A model generated the notes under the pieces. The model saw only the letters and a list, made by a program, of their open reading frames with translations. It did not search any database and was not told the origin of the DNA. This document shows positions 1 to 9,717 of a DNA stretch of 64,000 nucleotides, in pieces. Position numbers and translations under genes: made by a program. Numbering within the stretch: position 1 is the stretch's first letter; the number at the start of each line of letters is the position of its first letter. Origin of the DNA: Ruminococcus sp. UNK.MGS-30 (GTDB lineage Bacteria; Bacillota; Clostridia; Oscillospirales; Ruminococcaceae); the NCBI GenBank assembly GCA_000980705.1, contig LBCK01000001.1:372001-436000 (forward strand). The letters run 5' to 3'.

Positions 1-79
1 CTGACATATACCCGTAATAGATTTCATTTCCCTTGCGTACCAGCGGATATCCACGATACATAAAAAATTCCTGATTCAT
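1..79 (-). CDS. Hypothetical protein, N-terminal fragment
   Basis: An ATG at 79 follows the ribosome-binding site AAAGGAAGG. The reading frame is open to the window edge and gives 26 residues beginning MNQEFFMYRGYPLVR. I do not recognise a function. It lies 80 bp downstream of the DUF4340 gene on the same strand, so it may be the last gene of the ABC exporter operon. Only the start is present, so the product cannot be judged. Confidence 0.6.
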   Translation of the reverse strand, partial: MNQEFFMYRGYPLVRKGNEIYYGYMS

Positions 80-158
80 TGCTGTTCCTTCCTTTCTCCG
101 GCAGCGTCCCGGATCTCTCCGGAACGGTCAAGGCAACACGGATGAAACCAATGTTTCC

Positions 159-1655
159 TTAACTCCAGTTTGTCGTAAATTCTTTGCTTGTGTCGCTGTA
201 GATCTTCATATTGTTCAGCAGGGTATCCAGATAGCTCTTCCGGCAGGTATACGCCGACTTTCCGTCCACGGTGATGAGACAGGTGAAATCGTCGATGGCA
301 TAGAACTGCAGATCCCGTTCGAATGTGCCGTCCTGGGTCTTGAGGCTGATCTCCGCCAGCATATCGCCGCTCGGCGTGCCGTCCAGCTTGACCGTCTCCG
401 CCGTGGTGTTCAGCAGGAACGAGTAGAACTGACGGTAGCGGTCGGACTCGGTGCTGTCGCCGTTCAGCGTTACCACAGCGGTATCCTTATCGCTGCCCAC
501 AACATTGAACTGGAACTTCTCCTCGCCCACGCTCACGTTCAGCTCACCTACATCCCAGACGTAAGTGCCGAAAACCAGCTTGGAGGCAATGTCGGTGGGC
601 GTTGTTGTCGCCCAGACCATGTTTTCTTCCGTCACCTGGTAGATCGCATCCACGCCGCTCAGCATTGCGTAGTAGTATGCGGTCTCTGTGCCGCTCTCCT
701 CATCCTTTTCGGTAAAGCGTTCGCCGAATGTCAGTACATAGGTGTTGTTGTCCTCGCACGCCATAGTCGCCGTGCCGAACGGGTCGTCCAGCCCTGCCTT
801 GGCGATATCCTCCGCAGAGGGATGCGGTACAGCTACCTTTTCCGCCTTGAGTCCGAACATTCCCGTCACCACCGGAGTGGAACGGTCTACGCTCAGATAT
901 GCCGGCACCGGCGAAACCATCTCGTGGCTTGCCACCATGCCGCCCATGGATGTATCGTCTGCGGCTGCCTCGTCGTAGTCCAGTTCCAGGGTATAGTCCA
1001 TGTCCTTGCGGTCTATGGTCAGCTTGTTGACAATGGGATAATCGTTGGTATCTGCCGGCGCTTCCAGCATGGTTTTGGACAGGAAGTCCTCGGCGCTCTT
1101 GCTAAAATTCGCCACCAGGGAAGTTTTTACCGTATAGACAGTGTCTTTGTCCGCCGGCGCAAGATAGGTGTTTTCTGCATTTGCCGCCGCATTGCCCACA
1201 CGGAAACTGTAGTCGCTGCCGTCGGCGAAGTGCAGGGTCACTGCGGTCGCCTCGGCATCGTCCAGCCCGAACTTCGCCAGATCGGAACAGTTTTCCTCCA
1301 CAACGCCGGTGGTGTCCATAGATGCGGTGTTGTTGGACAGCGTCCACAGGGTAGAGGTGTCCATGGGAAGATCTTCCCAGCCGGAAACGGCATATGCCGC
1401 ATGGTCATCTCCGGTGCCGCTGCCCTCTGCGGTGCGGACCACTTCAAAGCTTCCGGAAGTATTTGTAATATCAATTGAGGTGACATCGTTGGGATCCTCT
1501 GAGGTCAGCGAAATGCTCTCGCTGCTGTCCTCATCGGATACTGCGGAAGAGGATGACTCCTCTGCCGGCGGATTTTTCAGCAGGAAAAACGATGCCGTTC
1601 CCAGTGCTGCCACCAATACGACGCCGCCGATGATTCCCAGCGTTTTTTTACGCAT
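159..1655 (-). CDS. DUF4340 domain protein, ABC exporter accessory
   Basis: The 498-residue product has a short basic N-terminus, one membrane segment (about residues 6-26) and a long acidic, Ser/Thr-rich extracytoplasmic part. The weakly repeated beta-rich halves with GLDDPFGTATM-like text fit DUF4340. Such proteins commonly sit next to GldG-like proteins and ABC-2 exporters, where they are thought to be external accessory subunits; the substrate is unknown. It is the fourth gene of the cluster, 18 bp after the GldG-like gene. The start is set by the ribosome-binding site AAAGGATGGAG before the ATG at 1655. Confidence 0.75.
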   Translation of the reverse strand: MRKKTLGIIGGVVLVAALGTASFFLLKNPPAEESSSSAVSDEDSSESISLTSEDPNDVTSIDITNTSGSFEVVRTAEGSGTGDDHAAYAVSGWEDLPMDTSTLWTLSNNTASMDTTGVVEENCSDLAKFGLDDAEATAVTLHFADGSDYSFRVGNAAANAENTYLAPADKDTVYTVKTSLVANFSKSAEDFLSKTMLEAPADTNDYPIVNKLTIDRKDMDYTLELDYDEAAADDTSMGGMVASHEMVSPVPAYLSVDRSTPVVTGMFGLKAEKVAVPHPSAEDIAKAGLDDPFGTATMACEDNNTYVLTFGERFTEKDEESGTETAYYYAMLSGVDAIYQVTEENMVWATTTPTDIASKLVFGTYVWDVGELNVSVGEEKFQFNVVGSDKDTAVVTLNGDSTESDRYRQFYSFLLNTTAETVKLDGTPSGDMLAEISLKTQDGTFERDLQFYAIDDFTCLITVDGKSAYTCRKSYLDTLLNNMKIYSDTSKEFTTNWS

Positions 1656-1673
1656 GATGCTCCATCCTTTCGG

Positions 1674-3395
1674 TTAACGATAACGTCTGCGGACTGCCAC
1701 GATCACGCCGACAACCACAACAGTCAGCGGGATCAGGAATACGACAACCAGACGAATCACTTTCAGCTGTGTTGCTGTTGCCGTGATGGAAGTCTGTGTC
1801 AGATCCTTGGATGCCACAACGATGCTGTCTTCCTTGCCGCAAACAGAGTTCAGCAGGCCGACGAAATATTCTGCGTTGTTGTACGAAGAGTTCTGCACCA
1901 GGTTAGCGTCCAGCATGGACATAGAACCCAGCACGATCACATCGCTCTCGATGAACGAATCGCCGGTGGACTGCTGGTCACGGCACAGCGCCATGACGGT
2001 GTTTGCACCGTGGGGTGCTGCGTCCTTGTCAAACGAAGTTGTGGTAGTGGTGTTCTCGGTTGCAGCCTCAGTCGCTGCCTCCGTTGCCGCCTGGGTCTCA
2101 CCGTCTGCCGCAGTGCTGTCTGTGCTGTCGGTGTTATAAGTCTTGGGCGAAAGCGGATAGCAGTAAGAGGTCTCCGAGGAGGTCAGCAGGGATGTTACGG
2201 TTCTGCCGTTGTTGGCAGTCAGTGTCTGGATGGAACGTGCCATCGGTGCAACGATAGGCAGGCTGGTGTTTGCCAGATGTCCGTTATAGTCCTCGTCGTC
2301 CGTTACGGTTACGACCGGGGCAACAAAGCTGCTGTTGCTGTTCTGGGACAGCAGGATGTTTACCTGCTGGTTGGAACTGTTGTTCTCGTCAATGACAGAG
2401 CTGTAGTCCACCTGTACGTTCCACTCTTTCAGAAAAGCGTCCAGATTCGGGGTGGATGACTGGGTGTAGTCTGCGATGTAAACCAGCTGCTTGCCCAGGT
2501 TGCCGTCATTATACATGAAGTCCTGGAGTTTCTGGATGGAATCCATGGTCAGGTCGGTTTTCGGCGCAGGCAGCACCAGAATATCATAGGTCGCAGTGTC
2601 CAGCTCATCGGTCATCATGTCCAGACGCTTGACATCATAGCCGTTTTCGTCCAGCAGATTTTCCATAGCATAAAATGCGTAGGTGTTGGGGTCTGCACTG
2701 GAACTGGTCTGTGCGAAGATGGGAGAGCCGTTGCTGGTCGCCAGAATGCCCACGGTCTTGGGGTTGGAGTCGGTCACATTCATGATGCCGGAAGTCAGCG
2801 TCTGCTCGCCCTTGAATGCGGTGATGCAGTCGGAGAAGCTTGCCATACCGTACTGATAGTACTGATACTTCTGCTGATCGACTTCAAACATATCGGTCTG
2901 GGTGTTGTACACCTTGATACGCTTGCCGCTGTTGATGATGACCTGTCCGGACTGGATCGAACCGCCGTACAGTTCCTGGTACTTGGACAGCACATCCGGA
3001 TCCTTGGTGGTGTCAAAATAGGTGACATTGATGCGGTCAGAATAGCCCTGGTACTTGGACAGTGTTTCAGCGATCATCTTGTTGTATTTGTCAGAGGTAA
3101 ATGTCGCCTCATCGGAAGAGATGGCAACATCTACATCCTTATCCAGGTTGCGGATGTAGTCCAGTGTCTCGTCGCTGATCTCATACAGGTTTGCGGTAGT
3201 GAGATCCAACTTTGCGTTCGGAAAACGCTTATCCAGCTGGGTAACGACCACGTTGACCAATACGACAACTGCAACAAAGATCACGGTAATGGCAGTCGCC
3301 AGACCGCCGTATTTCAGCTTTTTCCGGTTTTTCAGCTTTTTCTGCTGTTTTTCCAGAGAAGCCTCGGTTGTTTTTTCCTTTTTCTGATTTTCCAT
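1674..3395 (-). CDS. GldG-like ABC transporter auxiliary protein
   Basis: The product has 573 residues: a basic, coiled N-terminal tail rich in Lys and Gln, a membrane segment near residues 28-50, a large extracytoplasmic domain of the ABC_transp_aux (GldG) type, and a C-terminal membrane segment ending in RRRYR. A Thr/Ala-rich stretch (TEAATEAATE) interrupts the domain near residue 435. The start at 3395 (MENQKKEK) is chosen because GAGAGGAGG precedes it; an earlier in-frame start would overlap the permease gene. Auxiliary proteins of this type partner an ABC-2 permease and ATPase, and both lie immediately upstream. Confidence 0.8.
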   Translation of the reverse strand: MENQKKEKTTEASLEKQQKKLKNRKKLKYGGLATAITVIFVAVVVLVNVVVTQLDKRFPNAKLDLTTANLYEISDETLDYIRNLDKDVDVAISSDEATFTSDKYNKMIAETLSKYQGYSDRINVTYFDTTKDPDVLSKYQELYGGSIQSGQVIINSGKRIKVYNTQTDMFEVDQQKYQYYQYGMASFSDCITAFKGEQTLTSGIMNVTDSNPKTVGILATSNGSPIFAQTSSSADPNTYAFYAMENLLDENGYDVKRLDMMTDELDTATYDILVLPAPKTDLTMDSIQKLQDFMYNDGNLGKQLVYIADYTQSSTPNLDAFLKEWNVQVDYSSVIDENNSSNQQVNILLSQNSNSSFVAPVVTVTDDEDYNGHLANTSLPIVAPMARSIQTLTANNGRTVTSLLTSSETSYCYPLSPKTYNTDSTDSTAADGETQAATEAATEAATENTTTTTSFDKDAAPHGANTVMALCRDQQSTGDSFIESDVIVLGSMSMLDANLVQNSSYNNAEYFVGLLNSVCGKEDSIVVASKDLTQTSITATATQLKVIRLVVVFLIPLTVVVVGVIVAVRRRYR

Positions 3396-3411
3396 GGGTG
3401 ATGTCCTCCTC

Positions 3412-4119
3412 TCAGCTCCAGCGCCGTTTTTCGAACACACGTACAGTAAAGAAATTAAAGATCACTGCCGTGCTGACATAAAACAGCACACTGGCCGGAT
3501 CAAACAGACCCGCAGTAAAATCATAATATCTGGTATAGAACGACAGCGCATTCAGCACTGTGGGAACTACCGGAACGCTCTCTGCATAACGAGCCACCAC
3601 GTCGATCAGTGCCAGCGCCAGCAGAACGATCATGCCTACCACCGCAGCAACGACCTGGTTTTCCGTCAGAGACGAGATGAACAGGGTCACTGCGATAAAT
3701 GCTGCGCCCAGCAGGAACAGCGCCAGAATGTTGGAGATCACGATACCCCATGCCACTGCCCCGAAAAAGCTCAGGATCAGCGCATAGACGAAGATGATCG
3801 CCAGGCCAATGGTGTACAGGGTGAGCGCTGCCAGATACTTGCCCATGACGATGCCGCCGATGGACACTGGTGCAGTCAGCAGCCCCTGCTCGGTTTTCTG
3901 TTTCTTTTCCTCACTGAACAAGCGCATGGTCAGTACCGGAATCAGAATGGTTACGATAAAGAACAGACTGGTGAACAGGTTGGACATATCTGTGGTAGAC
4001 ATCGCCAGGGATGAGCCAAAGAAGAAGTAGCCTGCTGCCAGATAGAACACTGCCAGAAATACATAGGCAATGCTGGAGGTGAAAAACGCCCCGATCTCAC
4101 GCCGATAAATGGCACCCAT
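3412..4119 (-). CDS. ABC-2 type permease (GldF-like)
   Basis: This 235-residue protein has about six hydrophobic segments and is typical of single-gene ABC-2 permeases that work as dimers in export. The segment with EEKKQKTEQGLLTAPVS between the second and third helices is the cytoplasmic loop that usually contacts the ATPase. Its ATG shares one base with the ATPase stop codon (TAATG), so the two are translationally coupled. The set ATPase-permease-GldG-like-DUF4340 suggests one envelope exporter; its substrate cannot be read from the sequence. Confidence 0.85.
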   Translation of the reverse strand: MGAIYRREIGAFFTSSIAYVFLAVFYLAAGYFFFGSSLAMSTTDMSNLFTSLFFIVTILIPVLTMRLFSEEKKQKTEQGLLTAPVSIGGIVMGKYLAALTLYTIGLAIIFVYALILSFFGAVAWGIVISNILALFLLGAAFIAVTLFISSLTENQVVAAVVGMIVLLALALIDVVARYAESVPVVPTVLNALSFYTRYYDFTAGLFDPASVLFYVSTAVIFNFFTVRVFEKRRWS

Positions 4120-5201
4120 TACGCCTCGCCTCCTTCTTTTGTCTCTGCCGCATCTGCCGGCTGTTCGTTTTCCGTTTCTGCCGGTGCAGTTTCCTGCTGC
4201 GGTGTTTCTGTTTTCTCCGGTGCAGATGCTGCTGCCGGTTCACTCTTTTTGGCGGCGGACAGCTTTACGCCCTCGCCCATAGTGATCTTCAGGAACGCAT
4301 CCTCCAGCGTCATTACGCCCAGATCCATCTTATAAATGTACCATCCGTGGGACTCGACCATCTGGTTCAGCGCCGGGCGAATGTCTGCGTCCGGCTTTGC
4401 CTCGATCTCGAATTCGAAGATGCCCGGTTCCCGTTCCATGTCGGCACGCACCTTGGTGACATCTTCCAGCCCACGAATCGCCTGCAGGACCTCGTTTTTC
4501 GGTCCGTTGATGCGAACCACCAGACGATTGACACCGGAAACTGCCTTGGACAGGTTGTCAATGGTGTCATTCGCAGCGATCTGACCATGGTTGATGATGA
4601 CCACACGATCGCAGACTTCCTGCACCTCGGTCAGAATGTGAGACGACAGGATCACGGTGTGCTTTTTGCCCAGCTTTTTCACCAGGGTACGGATCTCGAT
4701 GATCTGTTTCGGGTCGAGACCAACGGTAGGTTCGTCCAGGATCAGAATCGGCGGATTGTTGATGAGCGCCTGTGCCAGACCCACACGCTGCCGGTAACCT
4801 TTGGACAGGTGCTTGATGACTCTGCCGGAAACGTCGCTGATCCGGCAGAGATTGCAGACGTCCTTCAAATGCGAGCGCCGTGGCAGCTTGCACTTTTTCA
4901 AGTCATAGACAAAGTTCAGATAGCCCATGACGGTCATATCCAGGTACAGCGGCGGCAGCTCCGGCAGATAGCCGATCTGTGCCTTTGCCTTGATCGGATC
5001 TTCCAGAATGTCGATGCCGTTAATCAGTGCCTGTCCGGATGTGGAGCTGATATAGCCGGTGAGCATATTCATGGTGGTGGACTTTCCGGCGCCGTTCGGT
5101 CCCAGAAGTCCCAGGATCTCACCGTCCTCTACGGTAAAGCTGATGTCGTTGACCGCCAGCTTATCCCCGTATTGTTTCGTCAGATGTTTGACTTCAATCA
5201 T
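4119..5201 (-). CDS. ABC transporter ATP-binding protein (GldA-like)
   Basis: The 360-residue ATPase has Walker A GPNGAGKST near residue 38, the signature LSKGYRQRVGLAQAL and Walker B ILILDEPTVGLDP, followed by the switch histidine in LSSHIL. After the usual ABC-2 C-terminal domain there is an extra tail of about 45 residues rich in Ala, Pro, Glu and Thr, which is not part of the fold. I place the start at 5201 (MIEVKHL), seven bases after AAGGAGG; an ATG at 5279 would add an untypical basic leader. It is the first gene of the exporter operon. Confidence 0.9.
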   Translation of the reverse strand: MIEVKHLTKQYGDKLAVNDISFTVEDGEILGLLGPNGAGKSTTMNMLTGYISSTSGQALINGIDILEDPIKAKAQIGYLPELPPLYLDMTVMGYLNFVYDLKKCKLPRRSHLKDVCNLCRISDVSGRVIKHLSKGYRQRVGLAQALINNPPILILDEPTVGLDPKQIIEIRTLVKKLGKKHTVILSSHILTEVQEVCDRVVIINHGQIAANDTIDNLSKAVSGVNRLVVRINGPKNEVLQAIRGLEDVTKVRADMEREPGIFEFEIEAKPDADIRPALNQMVESHGWYIYKMDLGVMTLEDAFLKITMGEGVKLSAAKKSEPAAASAPEKTETPQQETAPAETENEQPADAAETKEGGEA

Positions 5202-5295
5202 CCCTGTGATTGCCTCCTTCTGCTGTATGCCGAGCCTGCGGTCTCTCCGAAACGAAAAAATCCCGGCGCTCCGGCACACAAAAACTAGCTATAGT

Positions 5296-5315
5296 TTATC
5301 ATCCAATTGTGATAA
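5296..5315. promoter_or_regulatory. Inverted repeat TTATCA-N8-TGATAA
   Basis: A perfect 6+6 palindrome with an 8-base centre lies 95 bp upstream of the ABC operon start, in the only gap before that operon. The position suggests an operator for a dimeric regulator. No regulator gene is adjacent, and I could not fix a convincing promoter beside it. Confidence 0.35.
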
Positions 5316-5346
5316 TGACGTGATAGTCTTACGAAAGATGGCAATC

Positions 5347-6810
5347 TTATGCGGAGAGCGCATCAATTGCCTTGCGGATACGAGCCAGTGTGTCCTCCTT
5401 GCCCAGGATCGCACACAGCTCTACGCCGCCGCCCGGTGTAAACTGCTTGCCGGAAACGGCGGTACGCAGCGGCCACAGCATCCAGCCGTTCTTTACGCCC
5501 AGGTCTGCGATCTTTGCGAACAGTGCCTCGTGGATATGCTCCACATCCCACTCGCTTACGCCTTCCAGCACTGGCAGCGTCTCCTTCAGTGCATCCAGTG
5601 CAGTCTCCGGCGTGGTCTTCATCTTCTTGTGACGGTACATCTCCAGATCGTACTCCGGCATTGCGTCAATGAAGTCTACCTGCTCCGGAATATCCGAAAA
5701 CACTTCGGTACGGTTCTGCAGAACGCTGCACAGCAGTGCCATGTCGATATCCGTGCGCTTTACGGTCTCACGGATGTACGGCTCAGCTGCCTTGGCGAAC
5801 TCTGCCGGATCCATCTTGTGCACATATGCGCCGTTGATGGCACGGAGCTTCTTGTCATCAAAGATCGCCGGCGACTTGCTGATGCCGCTGATCTCGAACG
5901 CTTTTTTCAGTTCGTCCATGGAGAAGATCTCCTGCTCGTTATACTCACCGGACGGCGCCCATCCCAGCAGTGCAATAAAGTTGATGACTGCCTGGGGCAG
6001 ATAGCCCTTTGCCATCAGATCCTGGAAGGATGCGTCGCCGTTTCGCTTGGACAGCTTGTGGGTCTTGTCCTTCATGACCGGTGCGCAGTGTACATATTCC
6101 GGCACATCCCAGCCGAATGCCTGGTACAGCAGGTTGTACTTCGGTGCAGAGGACAGATACTCGTTACCTCGTACCACGTGTGTAATACCCATCAGATGGT
6201 CGTCTACTACGTTGGCAAAGTTGTAGGTGGGCATTCCGTCTGTCTTGATGAGAATCTGGTCGTCCAGGGTGCTGTTTTCTACGGTAACATCGCCATAGAT
6301 GTCATCGTGGAAGGTCGTCGTGCCGTCCAGCGGCATCTTCTGGCGGATGACATACGGCACGCCTGCGTCCAGCTTTGCCTGTACCTCTTCCGGAGACAGG
6401 TCACGGCAGTGGCGGTCGTACATCGGTGCAATGTGCGATGCCTCCTGGATCTTGCGCACTTCGTCCAGACGCTCCTTGTCACAGAAACAGTAGTATGCGT
6501 GGCCGCTCTTGACCAGTTCTTCCGCATAGGACTTGAACATTCCCATGCGCTCAGACTGCACATACGGACCAACCGGGCCGCCGATGTCCGGGCCTTCGTC
6601 CCAGTTCAGACCGGCAACACGCAGGGTGTCATAGATCACGTCAACTGCGCCTTCTACATAGCGCTCCTGGTCGGTATCCTCAATTCGCAGAATAAAATCG
6701 CCGTCCTGTTTCTTGGCAATCAGATAGGCATACAGTGCCGTCCGCAGATTGCCGATGTGCATATAGCCCGTCGGACTGGGCGCAAATCTGGTTCTTACTC
6801 GCTTGTTCAT
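5347..6810 (-). CDS. gltX: Glutamate--tRNA ligase
   Basis: Class I aminoacyl-tRNA synthetase of 487 residues that charges tRNA-Glu. Near the N-terminus [11 protein letters not shown] holds the HIGH-type motif, and HKLSKRNGD near residue 245 is the KMSKS-type loop. The alpha-helical anticodon-binding domain follows and length is normal. I start at 6810 ([13 protein letters not shown]) because GAAAGGA precedes it; the in-frame codons further upstream are not family-like. It lies 72 bp after ribF on the same strand and may be read from the long nusA/infB operon or its own promoter. Confidence 0.96.
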   Translation of the reverse strand: MNKRVRTRFAPSPTGYMHIGNLRTALYAYLIAKKQDGDFILRIEDTDQERYVEGAVDVIYDTLRVAGLNWDEGPDIGGPVGPYVQSERMGMFKSYAEELVKSGHAYYCFCDKERLDEVRKIQEASHIAPMYDRHCRDLSPEEVQAKLDAGVPYVIRQKMPLDGTTTFHDDIYGDVTVENSTLDDQILIKTDGMPTYNFANVVDDHLMGITHVVRGNEYLSSAPKYNLLYQAFGWDVPEYVHCAPVMKDKTHKLSKRNGDASFQDLMAKGYLPQAVINFIALLGWAPSGEYNEQEIFSMDELKKAFEISGISKSPAIFDDKKLRAINGAYVHKMDPAEFAKAAEPYIRETVKRTDIDMALLCSVLQNRTEVFSDIPEQVDFIDAMPEYDLEMYRHKKMKTTPETALDALKETLPVLEGVSEWDVEHIHEALFAKIADLGVKNGWMLWPLRTAVSGKQFTPGGGVELCAILGKEDTLARIRKAIDALSA

Positions 6811-6882
6811 TGCTTTGAACTTCCTTTCGCATTTTTGTCTTGACAGCACCGCTGTCTCTATTCAGAAAAGAGTTGTCTGCTC

Positions 6883-7812
6883 TTATAGGTTTTTATGATT
6901 CTTCAGCCATTCCCGGCACTGCTCCTGATCCCGTGCGATCTGCCCGTACAGGCTTTCCACATCCGGAAACTTTCGTTCGTCACGCAGAAAATGCAGCAGC
7001 TCCACCCGGCAGGGCTGTTCGTACAGATCACCGGAAAAATCCAGCAGAAATGTCTCCGCCGCCGGTGCCTGGGCATCTGCCACCGTAGGCTTTACGCCCA
7101 CATCGGTGATGGAATCAAAACTGCCCTGGGGCGTGTGCGTCCGGGAAACATAAACCCCGTACCTGGGGACAAGCTGTCCCGGTGCAAAGGGAATATTGAT
7201 GGTGGGGACTGCCCTGGTGCGTCCCAGCGCTGCCCCGTGGACAACGCTGCCGCTGATGCGGTACGCCGTCCCCAGCATTCCGGCTGCGGTCTCCGGCTCG
7301 CCCCGACGGATCGCATCACGGATCGCCGTAGACGAAATTTTCTCGCCGCCGCAAAACACCGGGTCGATCTGATGCACGGCAAAGCCCATCTGCCTGCCGA
7401 ATTCCCGCAGACTGTCGATGTTCCACGCCGCCTTTGCGCCAAACCGAAAATCACCGCCGCAGAACACCTCTCTGGCGTGGAGCAGTTCCACCAGCACCTG
7501 CCGGCAGAACGATTCGCCGTCCAGGGCGCAGAGTTCCGAAAACGCCGGGCAGTATACGCCGTGGATGCCGCAGTCCTGCATCAGTTCCGCTTTCTGGGCA
7601 TCGGTATAAAGGTAGGTCAGCGGCACGCCCTGCTTGACCGGGACGGAATCTGCCGCAAAGGTGAATGCACACGCCATCAGCCCCTGCGCCGCCGCACATT
7701 GTGCCACAGCACCCAGCACAGCACGGTGTCCCAGATGAACACCGTCAAAAAATCCCAGCGCCACGGCACTTTCCTGTGCCAGCGGTGCAGTGATGCGCCT
7801 CAGCTTTTCCAA
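6883..7812 (-). CDS. ribF: Riboflavin kinase / FAD synthetase
   Basis: The 309-residue bifunctional enzyme makes FMN from riboflavin and FAD from FMN. GFFDGVHLGHRAV near residue 20 is the nucleotidyl-transferase motif of the FAD synthetase domain. The C-terminal half carries the flavokinase domain, with GTAYRISG and the RAVPTINIPF (PTxN-type) motif. The first codon is TTG, eight bases after AAAGGCGG, and no ATG could replace it without losing the conserved start. It is the last gene of the nusA/infB operon, 16 bp after truB, its usual neighbour. Confidence 0.93.
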   Translation of the reverse strand: MEKLRRITAPLAQESAVALGFFDGVHLGHRAVLGAVAQCAAAQGLMACAFTFAADSVPVKQGVPLTYLYTDAQKAELMQDCGIHGVYCPAFSELCALDGESFCRQVLVELLHAREVFCGGDFRFGAKAAWNIDSLREFGRQMGFAVHQIDPVFCGGEKISSTAIRDAIRRGEPETAAGMLGTAYRISGSVVHGAALGRTRAVPTINIPFAPGQLVPRYGVYVSRTHTPQGSFDSITDVGVKPTVADAQAPAAETFLLDFSGDLYEQPCRVELLHFLRDERKFPDVESLYGQIARDQEQCREWLKNHKNL

Positions 7813-7828
7813 GCCCGTTTCCGCCTTT

Positions 7829-8740
7829 CTACTTCATATTCTTTCCCACACGCAGTTCGTCGCTTTTCCGGTCGGTCTGCGCCGTGCCGAAAAAGCAGCC
7901 GTCTGCGCCGTAGACCCGGTATTGTTCCTGATCCGGCAGGATGCCCTCCACACGGCTCAGCGCCAGTTTCACGCCGTTGCCGTAAAGAGCGGTCTGCTGT
8001 TCTGTCAGATGCAGTGCCGGCAGCGCCGCAAACAGCCGGTCGGTGGGGATCAGATGCTCTGCCAGTGTTCCCATCCGGCAGAACTCTGTCACCTGCTCAA
8101 ACGTATAGCACTGTTCCAGTGTGAAACCATGCGCCATCGTCCGGCAGAGCGCCGTCATCACAGCGCCGCCGCCCAGCGCCCTGCCGATATCCGACAGCAG
8201 GGTACGGATATACGTTCCCTTGCCGCAGGTCACCGACAGCACCGCCGTCTGCTTTTCCTCGTCCCATTCTTCCAGGGTGATGTCATCCACCTGCACCGTC
8301 CTCGCCGGGCGGTCGATCACGACACCCTTTCGTGCCAGCTCATAGAGCCGCTTTCCCTCGACGGAGACCGCCGAATACATGGGCGGGATCTGCTGGATCT
8401 CTCCCAGAAACCGGGGAATTACTTCGTCCAGCATTTCCTTTGTCACGTGCATCTCCGGATACGCCGCTGTCCGGATTCCCCACACATCTTCGGTGTCGGT
8501 CTCCCAGCCGAACTGTACCGCCGCACGATACGACTTGGTCTGATCCGGCAGGATATCGCAGGCACGTGTTGCCTTTCCCACCAGCACCGGCAGCACACCG
8601 GTCGCCATCGGGTCCAGCGTCCCCGTGTGTCCCAGCCGCCGCATATGCAGAATACCACGCAGCTTGCCGATCACGTCAAAGGAGGTGAATTCCGTGGGCT
8701 TATTCATGCAGAGTACACCCTGCACTGTGTCCAGATTCAT
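7829..8740 (-). CDS. truB: tRNA pseudouridine-55 synthase
   Basis: The 303-residue enzyme converts U55 in the T-loop of tRNAs to pseudouridine. GHTGTLDPMATGVLPV contains the catalytic aspartate, and the family KSYRA and RTLLSDIG stretches follow. The C-terminus is PUA-like and short. The ATG at 8740 overlaps the nrnA stop (ATGA) and follows GGAG; another ATG four codons upstream is possible but poorly placed. Confidence 0.95.
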   Translation of the reverse strand: MNLDTVQGVLCMNKPTEFTSFDVIGKLRGILHMRRLGHTGTLDPMATGVLPVLVGKATRACDILPDQTKSYRAAVQFGWETDTEDVWGIRTAAYPEMHVTKEMLDEVIPRFLGEIQQIPPMYSAVSVEGKRLYELARKGVVIDRPARTVQVDDITLEEWDEEKQTAVLSVTCGKGTYIRTLLSDIGRALGGGAVMTALCRTMAHGFTLEQCYTFEQVTEFCRMGTLAEHLIPTDRLFAALPALHLTEQQTALYGNGVKLALSRVEGILPDQEQYRVYGADGCFFGTAQTDRKSDELRVGKNMK

Positions 8741-9717
8741 GCGTTGCTCCATTCTTTTTGCACTGCATCCAGCAGGATGTTGCGCACTTCGTCAGCGGTG
8801 CCGCAGACCTGGCATCCGGCAGCCTTCACATGACCGCCGCCGCCCAGGCGCTGGCAGATGGCGGATACATTGACCTTATCCGCCGACCGCATGGAAATGC
8901 GAAACTTGCCGGGTTCTTTTTCCTTCATGGTAATGCCGATCTCAGCGCCTTCGACCTGGAGCGGAAATCCGGCGATGCCCTCCAGCTCTGCCTCATCCAC
9001 CTGGAACTTCCGCAGAAACTCCTGGGAGACGCAGATCAGGATGCACTTGTCATTCAGATAGCGCTCCATATGGTCGATAAGCAGCTTATCCAGCTGGAGT
9101 CTGCCGAAACTCTTCACGGCAAACATCTCCCGGTTGATCCACGCATAGCGCACATCCGGACACATCTCCATCAGCGCAGCCACAGCCCGGTGGGTTTCCG
9201 GACCGGCATTGTCATACTGAAAACAGCCGGTGTCTGTCGCCATGCCGGTATACAGGCACAGCGCCATATGATCGGTCATTTTCACCGGAAGGATGCGGCT
9301 CAGCCGATAGAGGATCTCACACGCCGCCGATGCCGCACCATCCAGGAGACGTGCCTTGGCATAAGGGACGTTGGAAACATGATGATCGATGCACAAGTCT
9401 ACCCGGCTGCCGTAGTGTTCCTGGACGCTGCTGCCCAGCAGCTTGGCGTCTGCCACATCCACGGCAATGATGCACTGCGGTTCAAAATGCGCCGCTGTGC
9501 CGTCCTCTTCCGGCAGCATAAACTGATATCGCTTCGGGATCTCGTCATTGCACAGCACCACGGCACGCTTGCCCAGCTGGTGCAGCATCTCTGCCAGCGC
9601 ATATCCGGCGCCGATGCAGTCTCCGTCCGGGCTGCGGTGAATCAGAATATACGCATCTTCGCATTCCTTGAGCCATGCGGCAGTCTTTGCCAATGTCAGT
9701 TCCTGCATCACGTTCAC
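8737..9717 (-). CDS. nrnA: DHH-family phosphoesterase, NrnA-like
   Basis: The 326-residue protein has the DHH phosphoesterase motifs: SPDGDCIGAG near residue 29, IDHHVSN near residue 112 and the DHHA1 glycine motif GGGGHVKAAG near the end. NrnA-type enzymes degrade nanoRNA and dephosphorylate pAp. The position between rbfA and truB is conserved in many Bacillota. Start and stop overlap their neighbours by four bases on each side, which indicates tight coupling. The exact substrate (nanoRNA, pAp or a cyclic-dinucleotide product) is not decided by sequence. Confidence 0.88.
   Translation of the reverse strand: MNVMQELTLAKTAAWLKECEDAYILIHRSPDGDCIGAGYALAEMLHQLGKRAVVLCNDEIPKRYQFMLPEEDGTAAHFEPQCIIAVDVADAKLLGSSVQEHYGSRVDLCIDHHVSNVPYAKARLLDGAASAACEILYRLSRILPVKMTDHMALCLYTGMATDTGCFQYDNAGPETHRAVAALMEMCPDVRYAWINREMFAVKSFGRLQLDKLLIDHMERYLNDKCILICVSQEFLRKFQVDEAELEGIAGFPLQVEGAEIGITMKEKEPGKFRISMRSADKVNVSAICQRLGGGGHVKAAGCQVCGTADEVRNILLDAVQKEWSNA

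Noticed and set aside
130..139. Third copy of the palindromic-element end (AAGGCAACAC)
   Set aside because: Only ten bases match, so chance is possible. Mentioned in the finding but not annotated as a feature.
5059..6843. 594-codon open frame opposite gltX and the ABC ATPase end
   Set aside because: Antisense shadow crossing two real genes and their gap.
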